64,000 bases of DNA from Acinetobacter qingfengensis (GTDB lineage Bacteria; Pseudomonadota; Gammaproteobacteria; Pseudomonadales; Moraxellaceae), in the NCBI RefSeq assembly GCF_008693185.1, contig NZ_VXKN01000004.1, positions 213,052 through 277,051 on the forward strand, in the 5' to 3' direction. This document shows positions 51,585-62,081 of this stretch, piece by piece (position 1 is the first letter of the stretch; each line of letters starts with the position of its first letter). The position numbers and the translations under genes were made by a program. The notes beneath the pieces were generated by a model that saw only the letters and a list, made by a program, of their open reading frames with translations, was not told where the DNA came from and ran no database searches.

Positions 51585-51962
51585 ATGTTCTACACATTAC
51601 TTTCAATTGCCATAGGTTCTGTGATTGGTGGTTGGTCAAGATGGTATATCGGTTTAAAGCTTAATTCAATTTATCCGGCAATTCCATTAGGCACAGTCTT
51701 TGTGAATTTGATTGGTGGCTTTATTATTGGTTTTGCGATCGCTTATTTCACGCATAGTAGCCTAAATCCCAATTATAAACTTCTTATTGTCACGGGCTTT
51801 TGTGGCGGCTTAACGACATTTTCCACATTTTCTGCTGAGATTGTGACGCTATTAATGCAAGGGCGATTGGGCATGGCATGTCTAGCAGTGACAATTCATG
51901 TTGTTGGTGCTGTGTGTATGACATTTTTAGGCATCTTGACCCAGCAATATCTTTATCAATAA
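51585..51962 (+). CDS. crcB: Fluoride ion channel/exporter CrcB (Fluc)
   Basis: 125 residues, four membrane helices; GGWSRWYIGLKLN, PLGTVFVNLIGGFIIGF (the conserved Asn) and TGFCGGLTTFSTFSAE (fluoride-lining Phe and Thr/Ser track) are family marks. It works as a dual-topology dimer that lets fluoride out. Expression is controlled by the riboswitch directly upstream. Confidence 0.95.
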   Translation: MFYTLLSIAIGSVIGGWSRWYIGLKLNSIYPAIPLGTVFVNLIGGFIIGFAIAYFTHSSLNPNYKLLIVTGFCGGLTTFSTFSAEIVTLLMQGRLGMACLAVTIHVVGAVCMTFLGILTQQYLYQ

Positions 51963-52066
51963 ATAAACAGATGCAGTTTTTTGCTAAGAATGGTTGAGGG
52001 ATTGCATGCTGCAAAGTAGAATTACTCTCATTTTATAACATTCTGAATTTTTTGGACCAATTAATC

Positions 52067-53521
52067 ATGGCTGAACAAATAACCCAACAACAATCACTGG
52101 AAGCATTTGAACAACAACTCAGACAAAAAGTTCAGCAGGGTGATCCAGTTGCCTGTTTTCAGATCGTAGAGCATTTTGAGCGTAAAGGCATTGCCCCTAA
52201 TAAGTTAGAATCGACCAGCCGTATCAATTTGTTGATGGAAGCTTCCAATAAGGGCATTGGTGCTGCCAGTATTTTGTTGGCACACTGGTATTTAAATGGT
52301 CATTATGTACAAAAAGATGCGGCTAAAGCGATTTTATTTTTTGAACACGCAGCAAATGTTTGTAAGGATTCATACGGTTTTTATGAGTTGGCAAAAATGT
52401 TTGAACTGGGATTGGGGGTTAAAGCTCAACCGGAGAAAGCACAGCAATTTTTGAAAAAAGCTGTAGATTTGCATAATCCTGAGGCAACGTTTACTTATGC
52501 TACACAACGGATACAGCAGGAACCTGAACATAGTCTGCAATTGCTTAAAGATAATTATAAAAAACATCATCATGTTAAAAGCTTGCTATGTCTAAATGAT
52601 GCACAGGAGTTTAATCAGGATAAAGTGCAGAATTTTTTTGAGGCGAATCAAGATGATCCGTATATTGCCGGCTTATTGGCATTTCGCTATCTTAAAAACG
52701 GACAGTTACAGCAAGCAAAGCAACTGGCACAACAATCTGCACAACAAAATAATCCGATTGGCTGTCATGTACGTGCGTTAGTGGAATATCAGGATTCTGA
52801 TGGAGATGCAGCACTGGCACAACAATATATGCTAAAAGCTGCACAATTGGGGCATAATGAAGCTGCTTATCAAGCAGCATTGGTAGTGTTGCAACAGGTT
52901 GATCAAATTACGGATTCTGCTCAGAAACAACAATTATTACAACAAGCTTTACAACTTTTAGCTCAGGCTGCACATGCTGGGGTTGCTTCAGCACAATTTT
53001 CATTAGGACAATGTTTAACACAAGGGATTGGCGTTGAAGTTAATCGTCAGGAAGGTTTTCGCTGGATTGAACGGGCAGCGCAGCAAGGCAATGTTGATGC
53101 AATTTTTGCCTTGGCATTAAACTTACCGGTTGAGCATGAGCAACATTTACCATTATTGAATACCGCAGCACAGGCAGGGCATCCTAAAGCCATGATGTGT
53201 ATGGGAATTTACTGTCAAAATCATGATCAGCCTGCGGAAGCTATTGAATGGTTTACACATGCTAAGGCTCGTGGTGATATTCGTGCAGGTTATCTATTGG
53301 GTATTGCTTATCGTGATGGTTTGGGGGTTGACGCCGATGCTAAATTAGCCGTAGAACTGTTAAATCAGGCGGGTGAACAGGGTGATGCTGATGCGTATTT
53401 TGCTTTATATGAGTCATATAAAGAGGGGATTGGCGTACGTAAAAATAAAAAATCCCAAGCAAAATATTTAAAACTGGCACAGACTGCACAACATCCTAAA
53501 GCACTTGAAATTCAAGAATAA
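52067..53521 (+). CDS. Sel1-repeat (TPR-like) protein
   Basis: About 484 residues made of ~36-residue Sel1 repeats (examples: AASILLAHWYLNGHYVQKDA, YELAKMFELGLGVKAQPEKA, AQFSLGQCLTQGIGVEVNRQ, AGYLLGIAYRDGLGVDADAK, AYFALYESYKEGIGVRKNKK). No signal peptide; probably a cytoplasmic scaffold for protein interactions. The start is set at MAEQITQQQ. Confidence 0.9.
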   Translation: MAEQITQQQSLEAFEQQLRQKVQQGDPVACFQIVEHFERKGIAPNKLESTSRINLLMEASNKGIGAASILLAHWYLNGHYVQKDAAKAILFFEHAANVCKDSYGFYELAKMFELGLGVKAQPEKAQQFLKKAVDLHNPEATFTYATQRIQQEPEHSLQLLKDNYKKHHHVKSLLCLNDAQEFNQDKVQNFFEANQDDPYIAGLLAFRYLKNGQLQQAKQLAQQSAQQNNPIGCHVRALVEYQDSDGDAALAQQYMLKAAQLGHNEAAYQAALVVLQQVDQITDSAQKQQLLQQALQLLAQAAHAGVASAQFSLGQCLTQGIGVEVNRQEGFRWIERAAQQGNVDAIFALALNLPVEHEQHLPLLNTAAQAGHPKAMMCMGIYCQNHDQPAEAIEWFTHAKARGDIRAGYLLGIAYRDGLGVDADAKLAVELLNQAGEQGDADAYFALYESYKEGIGVRKNKKSQAKYLKLAQTAQHPKALEIQE

Positions 53522-53536
53522 AATAAATAAGCAATA

Positions 53537-53569
53537 AAAAACGCCCAAAGACAAAATCTGGGCGTTTTT
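53537..53569. terminator. Bidirectional terminator
   Basis: The stem AAAAACGCCCA / TGGGCGTTTTT between the convergent Sel1-protein gene and hslO. Confidence 0.85.
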
Positions 53570-53587
53570 AATTTTTAAATGATCAAT

Positions 53588-54460
53588 CTAACTGACATGT
53601 TGACCAAACAAACCCAGAGCTTCTTCAGCGCTAAAGCGGTATTGTGCATTACAAAATTGGCAATTCATTTCGATTGGATTTTGAGCCATTAAGGTTTCCT
53701 TAACGGCTTCTGCTCCAATTTGCAATAAAGCATTGGCACAGCGTTCCTTGGAACAGGTACAACCAAAATTTAATTGTTCAGCCTCAGGTAAGCGTACATC
53801 TTCTTCATTATAAAGGCGATATAGAATTTCTTCAGCCGGTAAATGAATTAACTCATCTGATTTGAGCGTTTCAGTAAGCATCGTCAGACGAGGCCATAAA
53901 TCCTGATCAATTGTTTCCTGTTCTTCTTCAGTACGAGGCAATAACTGAATCAACAATCCTCCGGCAGTTTTATGGTCACTTGCCAATACAATTCGAGTTG
54001 GAATTTGTGCCGATAAGTCATAGTACTGAACTAAACACTGTGCTAGTGTTGCATGTTCAAGTGGAACAATCCCTTGATAGCGTTCACCCATATCAGGTTC
54101 AATATTAATAAATAATACGCCATTTTGTAGACTGGAAAGCGCAATACTGCTGTCTTCAGCCGTAGCAAAACGATCATCTTCAGTAAATTCAGCCAATGCA
54201 CGCAATTCACCTAAATGATTACATTCAGCCATTGCCCATTTTAGACTGCCGGAACCCTGAATCTGAATACTGAGTCGCCCCTGAATTTTTAATGTACTGG
54301 CGAGCAAGCTGCTGGCAACCAACATTTCACCCAGTAAAATCTGAATGGCCAGTGGATATTCACGCTGAGATAAAATGGTGCTCAGGGTTTGTTGCAAATG
54401 CACTACTTCACCACGAATAGGACAGTCATGAATATAAAAACGTTGGCGGACATCAGTCAT
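53588..54460 (-). CDS. hslO: Redox-regulated chaperone Hsp33
   Basis: About 290 residues. N-terminal chaperone domain (QRFYIHDCPIRGEVVHLQ; GSGSLKWAMAECN) and a C-terminal redox switch with the four zinc cysteines (CTCSKERC and CQFC). Oxidation releases zinc and activates holdase function. The start at 54460 has GGAG 7 bases upstream. Confidence 0.96.
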   Translation of the reverse strand: MTDVRQRFYIHDCPIRGEVVHLQQTLSTILSQREYPLAIQILLGEMLVASSLLASTLKIQGRLSIQIQGSGSLKWAMAECNHLGELRALAEFTEDDRFATAEDSSIALSSLQNGVLFINIEPDMGERYQGIVPLEHATLAQCLVQYYDLSAQIPTRIVLASDHKTAGGLLIQLLPRTEEEQETIDQDLWPRLTMLTETLKSDELIHLPAEEILYRLYNEEDVRLPEAEQLNFGCTCSKERCANALLQIGAEAVKETLMAQNPIEMNCQFCNAQYRFSAEEALGLFGQHVS

Positions 54461-54505
54461 AATCTTCTCCATAATCAGGCATAAGTGGTGACAAAAGCAT
54501 AAATA

Positions 54506-56353
54506 TCAAGTTTGGCGAGACGAACTGTCGTCATTTTCAGCAGTTGGTGCACTAATAAACACTTCAGGATCCTGTTTTTGTGCAAACTCATCATTTTCAA
54601 ACAAGTTCTTTAATTCTTGCAGCATATCACGGTTAGATTCAATTAATTTTTGTGGATCAGCATAGATGCCCTGTTGAAATTGTAGAAGTTGTTCATCGTA
54701 ATCAAGAAATCTTTGAATTTCTTCCTGAGCACGGATTGGGTCTGTTCCCAGTTCCAATAAAAGTTGTTGTGCCATTGCCAACGAAGACAGATAAGTTTCT
54801 CGCCAAATATATTTGACACCAATTTCCCGAAGTAAATGCACATGATGCCGATCTCTGGCTCTTGCTAGAATAGTCACTTGTGGGTGATGCAGGCGAATAT
54901 GCCGTGCAACATTCATAGCATCCTCCACATCATCAATCGCTAGTACAAAGATTTTTGCTTTAGCAATGCCCGCAGAGTTTAAAATTTCAGGCATGGTGGC
55001 ATCGCCATAGTAAACTTTTCCTCCATATTGACGAACAAAATCGACCTGATCAATATTATTGTCGATCGCTGTAAATGGAATATGGTGGATGTGCGCAATT
55101 CGTGTGACAATTTGTCCCACACGACCAAAACCAGCAATAACAATGTATGGTTCAGGGGATTGATGTTCAGGAATATCATCATATTTTGGATGAGTTGCCT
55201 GTTTGGCAAAAATAGGTTCAATAAAACGATCGAGAACCCAGAAAAGTGCTGGTGTTAAGATCATGGAAAATGTCACGATCAGGGTGAGTGGTGCAAGCAT
55301 TGGAGGTTCAATCATTTTCTCAGCAATTGCTGCACTAAAGACCACAAATGCAAATTCACCACCCTGTGCCAGCGCTATTCCTAGTCTTAAACTATTGGCA
55401 AAGGATTGCTTACGAAAATAGGCCATTACGGTCAGCGATAATACTTTTATCAGCATCAGTACAATGGTGCCACCAAGAATTAGTAAAGGTTGCTCTACGA
55501 CAATATTCAGGCTGATACCCATGCCAACCGTCATAAAGAACAACCCTAGTAGCAAACCTTTAAATGGTTGAATACTAGCTTCAAGTTCATGACGGAATTC
55601 TGAATCGGCAAGTAATACACCTGTCAGAAATGCACCAAGTGTGGTACTAATTCCAATGGTGTCCATAAGCACCACCACCCCTAAAACAATAAACAATCCA
55701 ACTGCGGTTAAGAGTTCAGTGGCACCACTTTGGGCGACAAAACGAAATAATGGTCTTAGAATATAACGACTAAATAAAAACAAACCGGAAAATGATGCAA
55801 TCACTGCCATAAAATATGCAATACCGTGATGCGCGGTTTCATGGCCAGCCAATAAAGGAATCATGGCCAGCAAAACCATTGCCGCAATATCCTGAAATAG
55901 CAAAATGGCAAAAGATTGTTGCCCATAGAAGGTTTTGATTTGTTTTCGATCTTCCAGTAGTTGCAACACAAAAGCAGTAGAGGACAAAGCCAATGCAAAA
56001 CCGACCACCAGACTTGCAGATAATGAAATCGGTAAAATTAGCCAGAGAATTAGCATCAATACACAGCCAGTAATGGCCATTTGCAATCCACCCAGAATAA
56101 AAATGGATTGTCGCATTTGCCATAAACGCTGTGGTCGCAATTCCAAGCCAATCAAAAACATCAACATGATGACGCCATATTCAGCTAATTCCAGAATTTC
56201 TTCATGGTCATTGGCAAGATTGAGTGCGCTTGGTCCGAGTAAAATTCCTGTAAATAAATAACCTAGAACCGTTGCAATGCCAAAACGCTTTCCCAAGGGA
56301 ACCAGAATTAGCGCCGTAGCAATAAAAAGGGTGACTTGTAACAGCATTGACAT
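54506..56353 (-). CDS. Kef-type (CPA2) cation:proton antiporter with RCK domain
   Basis: 615 residues: ~12 membrane helices (about 1-380), with GLELRPQRLWQMR and ALALSSTAFVLQLLEDRKQI typical of KefB/KefC. An RCK/TrkA-N domain follows (about 400-520), with YIVIAGFGRVGQIVTRIAH, DNNIDQVDFVRQYGGKVYYGDA. A potassium or proton exchange role in stress is expected from the family. No ancillary KefF/KefG gene is next to it. Confidence 0.9.
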   Translation of the reverse strand: MSMLLQVTLFIATALILVPLGKRFGIATVLGYLFTGILLGPSALNLANDHEEILELAEYGVIMLMFLIGLELRPQRLWQMRQSIFILGGLQMAITGCVLMLILWLILPISLSASLVVGFALALSSTAFVLQLLEDRKQIKTFYGQQSFAILLFQDIAAMVLLAMIPLLAGHETAHHGIAYFMAVIASFSGLFLFSRYILRPLFRFVAQSGATELLTAVGLFIVLGVVVLMDTIGISTTLGAFLTGVLLADSEFRHELEASIQPFKGLLLGLFFMTVGMGISLNIVVEQPLLILGGTIVLMLIKVLSLTVMAYFRKQSFANSLRLGIALAQGGEFAFVVFSAAIAEKMIEPPMLAPLTLIVTFSMILTPALFWVLDRFIEPIFAKQATHPKYDDIPEHQSPEPYIVIAGFGRVGQIVTRIAHIHHIPFTAIDNNIDQVDFVRQYGGKVYYGDATMPEILNSAGIAKAKIFVLAIDDVEDAMNVARHIRLHHPQVTILARARDRHHVHLLREIGVKYIWRETYLSSLAMAQQLLLELGTDPIRAQEEIQRFLDYDEQLLQFQQGIYADPQKLIESNRDMLQELKNLFENDEFAQKQDPEVFISAPTAENDDSSSRQT

Positions 56354-56518
56354 GATTGGTTTAGGCTCTCAGGGTGTAATTGACACTATCAGTAAAATTA
56401 TAAAGGTGTTTAGTAATAAAACTTAAGATCACATCAAGCCAAATCTTATATTTCACTTTATAAAGTCAGGCTTGATTCAGTTTCAAGTTTAGTCGTTTAA
56501 GCATAGAGATAAAACATT

Positions 56519-58738
56519 TTAACTTAAATCCTGTGGATCAATATCTAGCGTAATACGAAGTTGATGTTGTCGAGGTTGTTTAAATAGCCATTGCCACCAT
56601 AATCTTAATTGTTCATGAAATGCTGGTCGGGAATGACACATCAAAATCAGATTACTGCGATAAAATCCAGCTTTCTTTTGCATGGGTGCTTCAATAGGCC
56701 CCCAAACCTGTAATTTGCTTGTGCCAAATTGTGGCCACATATTCAGGGCGTGATGTAAATATTCCAGATTATATTGTGCTTGTTTACTTTCGGCACGAAT
56801 CATGGCTGCATAAGAATAAGGAGGTAATGCTGCCAGTTGTCGTTCTTTTAACGCTTGATCAGCAAAAGCTGCATAACCATGCTTGACCAGGATTTGTAAT
56901 AATGGATGATCAGGTCGCAGGCTTTGTAATAGAACCTGACCAGTGATATGTCCTCGGCCGGAACGTCCTGCAACTTGTAAAATAAGCTGTGCAGTACGTT
57001 CTGGGGCACGAAAGTCACTGCTCATTAATCCCGCATCGATATCCAGAATAGTGACTAATCCAACATAAGGAAAGTGATGACCTTTTGCCAACATTTGTGT
57101 TCCTAGAAAAATAGCAGCCCCGGGTTTCTGGGCACGGCTATAAATATTCTTCCAGCTATTGACTCGAGTGGTGGTATCCCGATCTACCCGGAAAATAGCA
57201 GTATCTGGGAATAATTCATATAATGTTTCTTCAAGACGGGCAGTTGCCAGACCAATTGGTTTGATCTCTTCAGATTGACAGGATGGGCAAAGCTTTGGTA
57301 ATGCTTGTTGATAGCCACAATGATGGCATTGCAATTGGGTATAAGGATGATAATGCACGGTTAAATGTGCATCACAATGTGGACAATCAGCTTGCCATGC
57401 ACAGCTTGTGCACATTAATACAGGTGCATAACCACGGCGGTTAATAAATACCAATACTTGTTGATCTTTTTTCAGTTGCTCTCGAATAGCATCAATTAAA
57501 ACATCTGCCAGTCCTTGGGTTTTCTTGGCAGTCTTTAAATCAATCAATTGAAATTTAGCAGGTTTTGCAAGACCAGCACGCTGAGTTAAATGCAAATGCT
57601 GCATTTTATGTTGTTGTACTAAAGCCAGACTTTCAAAACTTGGTGTGGCCGAACCTAAAACGACTGGACATTGTTGTTTGTAAGCCCGATATAACGCTAC
57701 ATCTCGGGCATGATAACGAAAAGTATCCTGTTGTTTATAAGATAAATCATGTTCCTCATCCAGAATAATCAGACCAAGACGCGGTAATGGACAAAATATG
57801 GCGAGACGGGTACCTAAAATGATACTGGCTTTACCGGTTTGAGCCTGTTGCCATGCTTGTAAGCGTTGTGAATCATTTAATCCGGAATGTAAAAGCACTG
57901 TATCTACATGAAAGCGTGCTCGGAAACGTTCAATGGTTTGAGGCGTTAAGCCAATCTCGGGCACCAGTACCAATACTTGTTGCCCTCGTTCAAGTGCAGT
58001 TTGCATGGCTTGTAAATACACTTCAGTTTTACCACTACCTGTTACTCCATCTAGTAAAAAAGCAGCATACTGTCCCAATTTTTGTCGAATTTGATCAATA
58101 GCGAGATCTTGTTCAGGATTGGCAGTAAGCGGCATTTGCGCCAACTGCATTGGTTTTGGACTAAAATTAATGGGACGAATGATTTTTTCAACTAAATGTT
58201 TTTGTTCTAGTTGTTTAAGCTGTGCTGCGTTGATTCCGGATAAATTCAAAATGGCTTCAGGTGCACCCTGAGGATGTAATTTGATGCTTTGGTAGGCTTC
58301 TAATTGTTTTGGTGCATTTTTCAATAAAGTTATGCCATCGAGATCTGTAATTTTCCAGTAAAAGGTGAGTAAATCATAAGGTCGTCCTTGGCGGAGCACG
58401 TTAGGTAATGCAGACAAAATGACTTCGCCAACAGGAGATTGATAATATTGTGCTGCCCATTGTAATAACTGCAATGTTGCTTGATCCAGTAAAGTTGCTT
58501 CATCGAATAACTTGGCAACAGGCTTTAACTGAAACTCAGCAGAAAAAGGCACATGACAATCCAACTTTTCTACAATAATGCCAATCATTTGTTTTTTGCG
58601 AAATGGTACAACGATGCGTGTGCCAATTTTTGCTTGGGCAAAATGAGTGGCGGAAATTTCATAATCGATCAGATCAAATAAATGCACAGCGAGAGCGACA
58701 CGTACTCGATAAGGATGGCTTTGCTCAATCTGAGTCAT
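56519..58738 (-). CDS. priA: Primosomal replication protein N' (PriA helicase)
   Basis: About 739 residues. N-terminal DNA-binding part (YRVRVALAVHLFDLIDYEIS, GTRIVVPFRKKQMIGI), Walker A LLDGVTGSGKTEVYL, the DEEH box (IILDEEHDLSYKQQ), eight zinc cysteines (CTSCAWQADCPHCD; CHHCGYQQALPKLCPSC) and helicase motifs V/VI (GTQMLAKGHHFPYV; QVAGRSGRG). Restarts stalled forks. The start is set at MTQIEQSHPY. Confidence 0.96.
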   Translation of the reverse strand: MTQIEQSHPYRVRVALAVHLFDLIDYEISATHFAQAKIGTRIVVPFRKKQMIGIIVEKLDCHVPFSAEFQLKPVAKLFDEATLLDQATLQLLQWAAQYYQSPVGEVILSALPNVLRQGRPYDLLTFYWKITDLDGITLLKNAPKQLEAYQSIKLHPQGAPEAILNLSGINAAQLKQLEQKHLVEKIIRPINFSPKPMQLAQMPLTANPEQDLAIDQIRQKLGQYAAFLLDGVTGSGKTEVYLQAMQTALERGQQVLVLVPEIGLTPQTIERFRARFHVDTVLLHSGLNDSQRLQAWQQAQTGKASIILGTRLAIFCPLPRLGLIILDEEHDLSYKQQDTFRYHARDVALYRAYKQQCPVVLGSATPSFESLALVQQHKMQHLHLTQRAGLAKPAKFQLIDLKTAKKTQGLADVLIDAIREQLKKDQQVLVFINRRGYAPVLMCTSCAWQADCPHCDAHLTVHYHPYTQLQCHHCGYQQALPKLCPSCQSEEIKPIGLATARLEETLYELFPDTAIFRVDRDTTTRVNSWKNIYSRAQKPGAAIFLGTQMLAKGHHFPYVGLVTILDIDAGLMSSDFRAPERTAQLILQVAGRSGRGHITGQVLLQSLRPDHPLLQILVKHGYAAFADQALKERQLAALPPYSYAAMIRAESKQAQYNLEYLHHALNMWPQFGTSKLQVWGPIEAPMQKKAGFYRSNLILMCHSRPAFHEQLRLWWQWLFKQPRQHQLRITLDIDPQDLS

Positions 58739-59146
58739 AAAAATCTCAATATTTATCGTGATCAAAGCGTAATATAAACTGGCAAGATCACAAAATGAAA
58801 GCATCTGAGCTTAGGTATTTTGATTAAATCATACAGTTGAAATTATTTAAAATAGCAACAGATCCTAATAAAAAGAAACATTTTATGAAAATATTTATAC
58901 TGTTCTGATTTTGAAGTTTTATAAGAATAAATATAAAAAAGTCCTAAGATATTTTCTGTATAAGAAAAAGTTGAATCTATTACTTTTAATAAAAACTTAA
59001 CTTATCAAGATTTTATTTTATGTTTGTTAATGATTATTAATGCTGTCCTTAACAATAAATATAAATTATGAATTGATATAGGCTTATGTTTATTTGAGAA
59101 TATCGGCATAATTTATTTAAGATGCCAGCAGACAAAGGAGAGGGAG
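58739..59146. other. AT-rich intergenic stretch
   Basis: Divergent promoter space between priA and a small membrane-protein gene. Several TATAAT-like words but no convincing gene, RNA or repeat. An AAAGGAGAG ribosome site lies at its right end. Confidence 0.5.
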
Positions 59147-59482
59147 ATGCGAACATTTTTTCTACCCGATGAATTAAGTCGAATGCATTGGGCAGTTCTT
59201 AAAACAGTTTTCCTTACTTTTTTGATATTGCCTATCAGCCATTTTTTGGCACAAATGATTGGAAGCGTACAGGGAAGTAGTCAGATCATGGTTGGATTTA
59301 TTGGGATTAGTTTAATTAGTGCAACCATCATTATTGCATTCACCGCAGCTTTGAAAATGACCATCTGGCAAACCTCTATAGCGGTCAATCCGACACAACA
59401 AATTGTTCTTAGACTTTATCGACATGTGCCTATGCTGTTTTTTGTTTCCTTATTTGCATTCGCTTTATGTCAGCATACATAA
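59147..59482 (+). CDS. Small hypothetical membrane protein
   Basis: 111 residues with three membrane helices (VFLTFLILPISHFLAQMIG, VGFIGISLISATIIIAFTAAL and LFFVSLFAFALC). A strong AAGGAGAGGGAG site precedes the ATG. No domain recognised; a terminator follows. Confidence 0.65.
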   Translation: MRTFFLPDELSRMHWAVLKTVFLTFLILPISHFLAQMIGSVQGSSQIMVGFIGISLISATIIIAFTAALKMTIWQTSIAVNPTQQIVLRLYRHVPMLFFVSLFAFALCQHT

Positions 59483-59513
59483 AAAATCCGGTCAATATTG
59501 ATCGGATTTTTTA
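59481..59513. terminator. Bidirectional terminator
   Basis: The stem AAAAAATCCG / CGGATTTTTT, extended by GATC-like pairs, between the small membrane gene and the end of lnt. Confidence 0.85.
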
Positions 59514-59519
59514 TTCTAT

Positions 59520-61076
59520 TTAACGACGTTGTTTATATGATGTGTCTACAACAGCCGGTTTAAAGCCAATCCCTAATAGTAATAACAAAAGACTTAAAAC
59601 CAAAATACTCCAGTCCCCCAGACGACTATACAAAGTTTCTCCAGTCATTGCTGGTAAATCCCCACGTAAAACAGCGCGTGTATCTACTGGTAATTGTTTA
59701 ACAATTTGACCTTGTGCATTGATGATTGCTGTCACACCAGTATTGGTTGCCCGAATAATCCAGCGCCCATTTTCTTTGGCTCTCATTTGTACCATTTGCA
59801 AATGTTGCCATGGGCCTGTGGTACCAGTAAACCATGCATCATTAGAAATAGTTACCAGAAAGTCATTATCCTTGGCATTTTGCCTAGTTAGATTAGGATA
59901 AGCAATTTCATAACAAATTGCGGCAGCTAGTCGATGATTTTTGATCATTAATGGTGTTTGGTGATCGTGACCAGCACTATAACTGGATATGCCTTGCTGC
60001 AAGCCGGGCAATAACCACTTTAAAGTACCAGCAAGAGGAATGTATTCGCCAAAAGGCACCAAACGTTGTTTGAAATATAACCCTTGTGTATCCATTCCTG
60101 ATGCCATAATCGCATTATAGTATTGTGGATACTTATCTGGTGATTTTACTTCCTGCCAGTAGGGAATTCCTGTTACCCATGCTGAGTGTGCTATTTTTGC
60201 CTGCGTACTCATTGAATCCAAAAATGGTTGAATCTCAGTTTGAAACATTGGAATAGATGATTCTGGCCACACCACCAGATCCCGTCCCCATTCATTCTGA
60301 CTGAGCGTAGCGTAAATACTTAAAGTTTGTGCTTGATATTCTGTGAGCCATTTTAAATCCTGAGGAATATTTCCTTGAATAAGCGAAACCGATAACGGCG
60401 CTTCAGTTTTTGTGCTGACCCAGTGTAATTGTTTGGCACCCCATGCACCTAGAATGACCAAGACTATCGGAATTAGCCAAAAACGTTTACCAAATAAACA
60501 TTCGGTAAAAGCAGTAGCAATTAAAATCACCACAAATGACACACCAAAAATACCAAATAATGGTGCGTATTCATCCAAGCCGTAATTGGTAAATGCGTAA
60601 CCAGCAAATAACCAAGGAAAACCGGTAAACAACCAGGTCTTTAACCATTCAAATATAACCCAGAGTGGCGTAAATGTCAGAGGTGTTTCCGGGAAAAAAC
60701 GGCGATATACCCAAGCTTGTACTGCATTAAAAAGCCCCATGATACTGGCCATTAATGCAATCAATATGACAGATAATACTGATGAAGTATCACCATAGAT
60801 ATGAATGGAAGTATATAACCAGAATGCTCCAATAAACCATAAGCCACAGCCAAAAGCCCAGCCGATCAGAAAAGCATGCTTGCTGGAACGTTGGTGTAAA
60901 CAGGCATATAAGAGTGCAGGAGATAAAATTGCGAGCCACCAGAAATGATAAGGTGCTAATGCAAAAGGTAAAATTGCCCCCGCCATTAATGCAATAAAAC
61001 ACACCCATCCCAATGAGATACGGTGTGTTTTTTGAGTTGCTGGAGCTGTTTTTAATTTATCAAAAAATGATCTCAT
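59520..61076 (-). CDS. lnt: Apolipoprotein N-acyltransferase
   Basis: 518 residues: N-terminal membrane bundle, then a nitrilase-like domain with the Glu (VVWPESSIPM), Lys (PFGEYIPLAGTLKW region) and Cys (AAAICYEIAYPN) triad. It adds the third acyl chain to lipoproteins at the inner membrane. ATG overlaps the corC stop by four bases, the usual corC-lnt order. Confidence 0.96.
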   Translation of the reverse strand: MRSFFDKLKTAPATQKTHRISLGWVCFIALMAGAILPFALAPYHFWWLAILSPALLYACLHQRSSKHAFLIGWAFGCGLWFIGAFWLYTSIHIYGDTSSVLSVILIALMASIMGLFNAVQAWVYRRFFPETPLTFTPLWVIFEWLKTWLFTGFPWLFAGYAFTNYGLDEYAPLFGIFGVSFVVILIATAFTECLFGKRFWLIPIVLVILGAWGAKQLHWVSTKTEAPLSVSLIQGNIPQDLKWLTEYQAQTLSIYATLSQNEWGRDLVVWPESSIPMFQTEIQPFLDSMSTQAKIAHSAWVTGIPYWQEVKSPDKYPQYYNAIMASGMDTQGLYFKQRLVPFGEYIPLAGTLKWLLPGLQQGISSYSAGHDHQTPLMIKNHRLAAAICYEIAYPNLTRQNAKDNDFLVTISNDAWFTGTTGPWQHLQMVQMRAKENGRWIIRATNTGVTAIINAQGQIVKQLPVDTRAVLRGDLPAMTGETLYSRLGDWSILVLSLLLLLLGIGFKPAVVDTSYKQRR

Positions 61077-61900
61077 GATCGAACAGCTCGGATCAAATGA
61101 ATAGTACGAGAATCAGCTTCGAGAATCTGGAAATTCCAGCCTTCTAGTTCTACAATTTGACCTTGCAAATCATTAACCAAACCAATTTCCTGAAGCAATA
61201 AGCCACCCATTGTTTCTACTTCTTCATCAGAAAAATGTGTGTTCATTAAATCATTGAAATGTTCGATAGGAGTTAAAGCTTGTACAATCCATGCATTTTG
61301 GTCATCTGGTTGAATAAATTGTGCAATTTGATCAGCTTCATCATGTTCATCCTCAATTTCACCAACGATTTCTTCCAGAATATCTTCCAGTGTGACAATA
61401 CCCGATGTTGTCCCATATTCATCAATCACAATTGCCAGATGTGACTGAGTATTTTTGAGCATCCGCAGCACCTGATCAGAACGTGCACTTTCAGGAACAA
61501 ACAAAGGCTGACGCATTAGTACATTAATATCTAATTTTTGTGTACGGCGTTCAGTTAAAAATGGCAATAAATCTTTGGCTAATAAAACACCAACCACAGT
61601 GTCTTCATTATCTTTGGAAAAAACAGGAAAACGTGAATGTGCAGATTCAATTAAAACATGAATAATATCAAGTAAATCATCATCTTCTTGTAAACTAATC
61701 AACGCTGTGCGCGGTGTCATCACTTCACGAACTTTGGTTGCTGGAAGATCAAGTACACCTTCTAACATGGCAACAGTATCAGGTTCTAAAAATTTACGGG
61801 AATCTTGTACTAGCTTTAATAATTCATCACGAGTTTCTGGGGCGGTATGTAACCACTTTCTCAAGCCTCGTGTCCACGATGGGCTAGATTCTTCTTGCAT
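61073..61900 (-). CDS. corC: CorC/YbeX-type CBS-domain protein
   Basis: About 275 residues: two CBS domains (VREVMTPRTALISLQEDDDL; LFVPESARSDQVLRMLKNTQSHLAIVIDEYGTTSGIVTLEDILEE-type block, in parts) and a C-terminal CorC_HlyC domain. Linked to magnesium/cobalt efflux and to lipoprotein maturation in other bacteria. The start at 61900 has AGGA upstream. Operon with lnt. Confidence 0.93.
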   Translation of the reverse strand: MQEESSPSWTRGLRKWLHTAPETRDELLKLVQDSRKFLEPDTVAMLEGVLDLPATKVREVMTPRTALISLQEDDDLLDIIHVLIESAHSRFPVFSKDNEDTVVGVLLAKDLLPFLTERRTQKLDINVLMRQPLFVPESARSDQVLRMLKNTQSHLAIVIDEYGTTSGIVTLEDILEEIVGEIEDEHDEADQIAQFIQPDDQNAWIVQALTPIEHFNDLMNTHFSDEEVETMGGLLLQEIGLVNDLQGQIVELEGWNFQILEADSRTIHLIRAVRS

Positions 61901-62081
61901 GAGGGATCCTAAAAAATGCAAATCAGGAAAAAGTCAGCTTCATCATACCGAAGAAAATACAGAGTTGCATCTAAAACAACTTGATTTTTATTGATGATTT
62001 GTCAATAAATTTAATTTCCTGACAGATAAATAAATTATGTTAAAATACCTGACCGTATAACTTAACTATCCAGTCCTGATA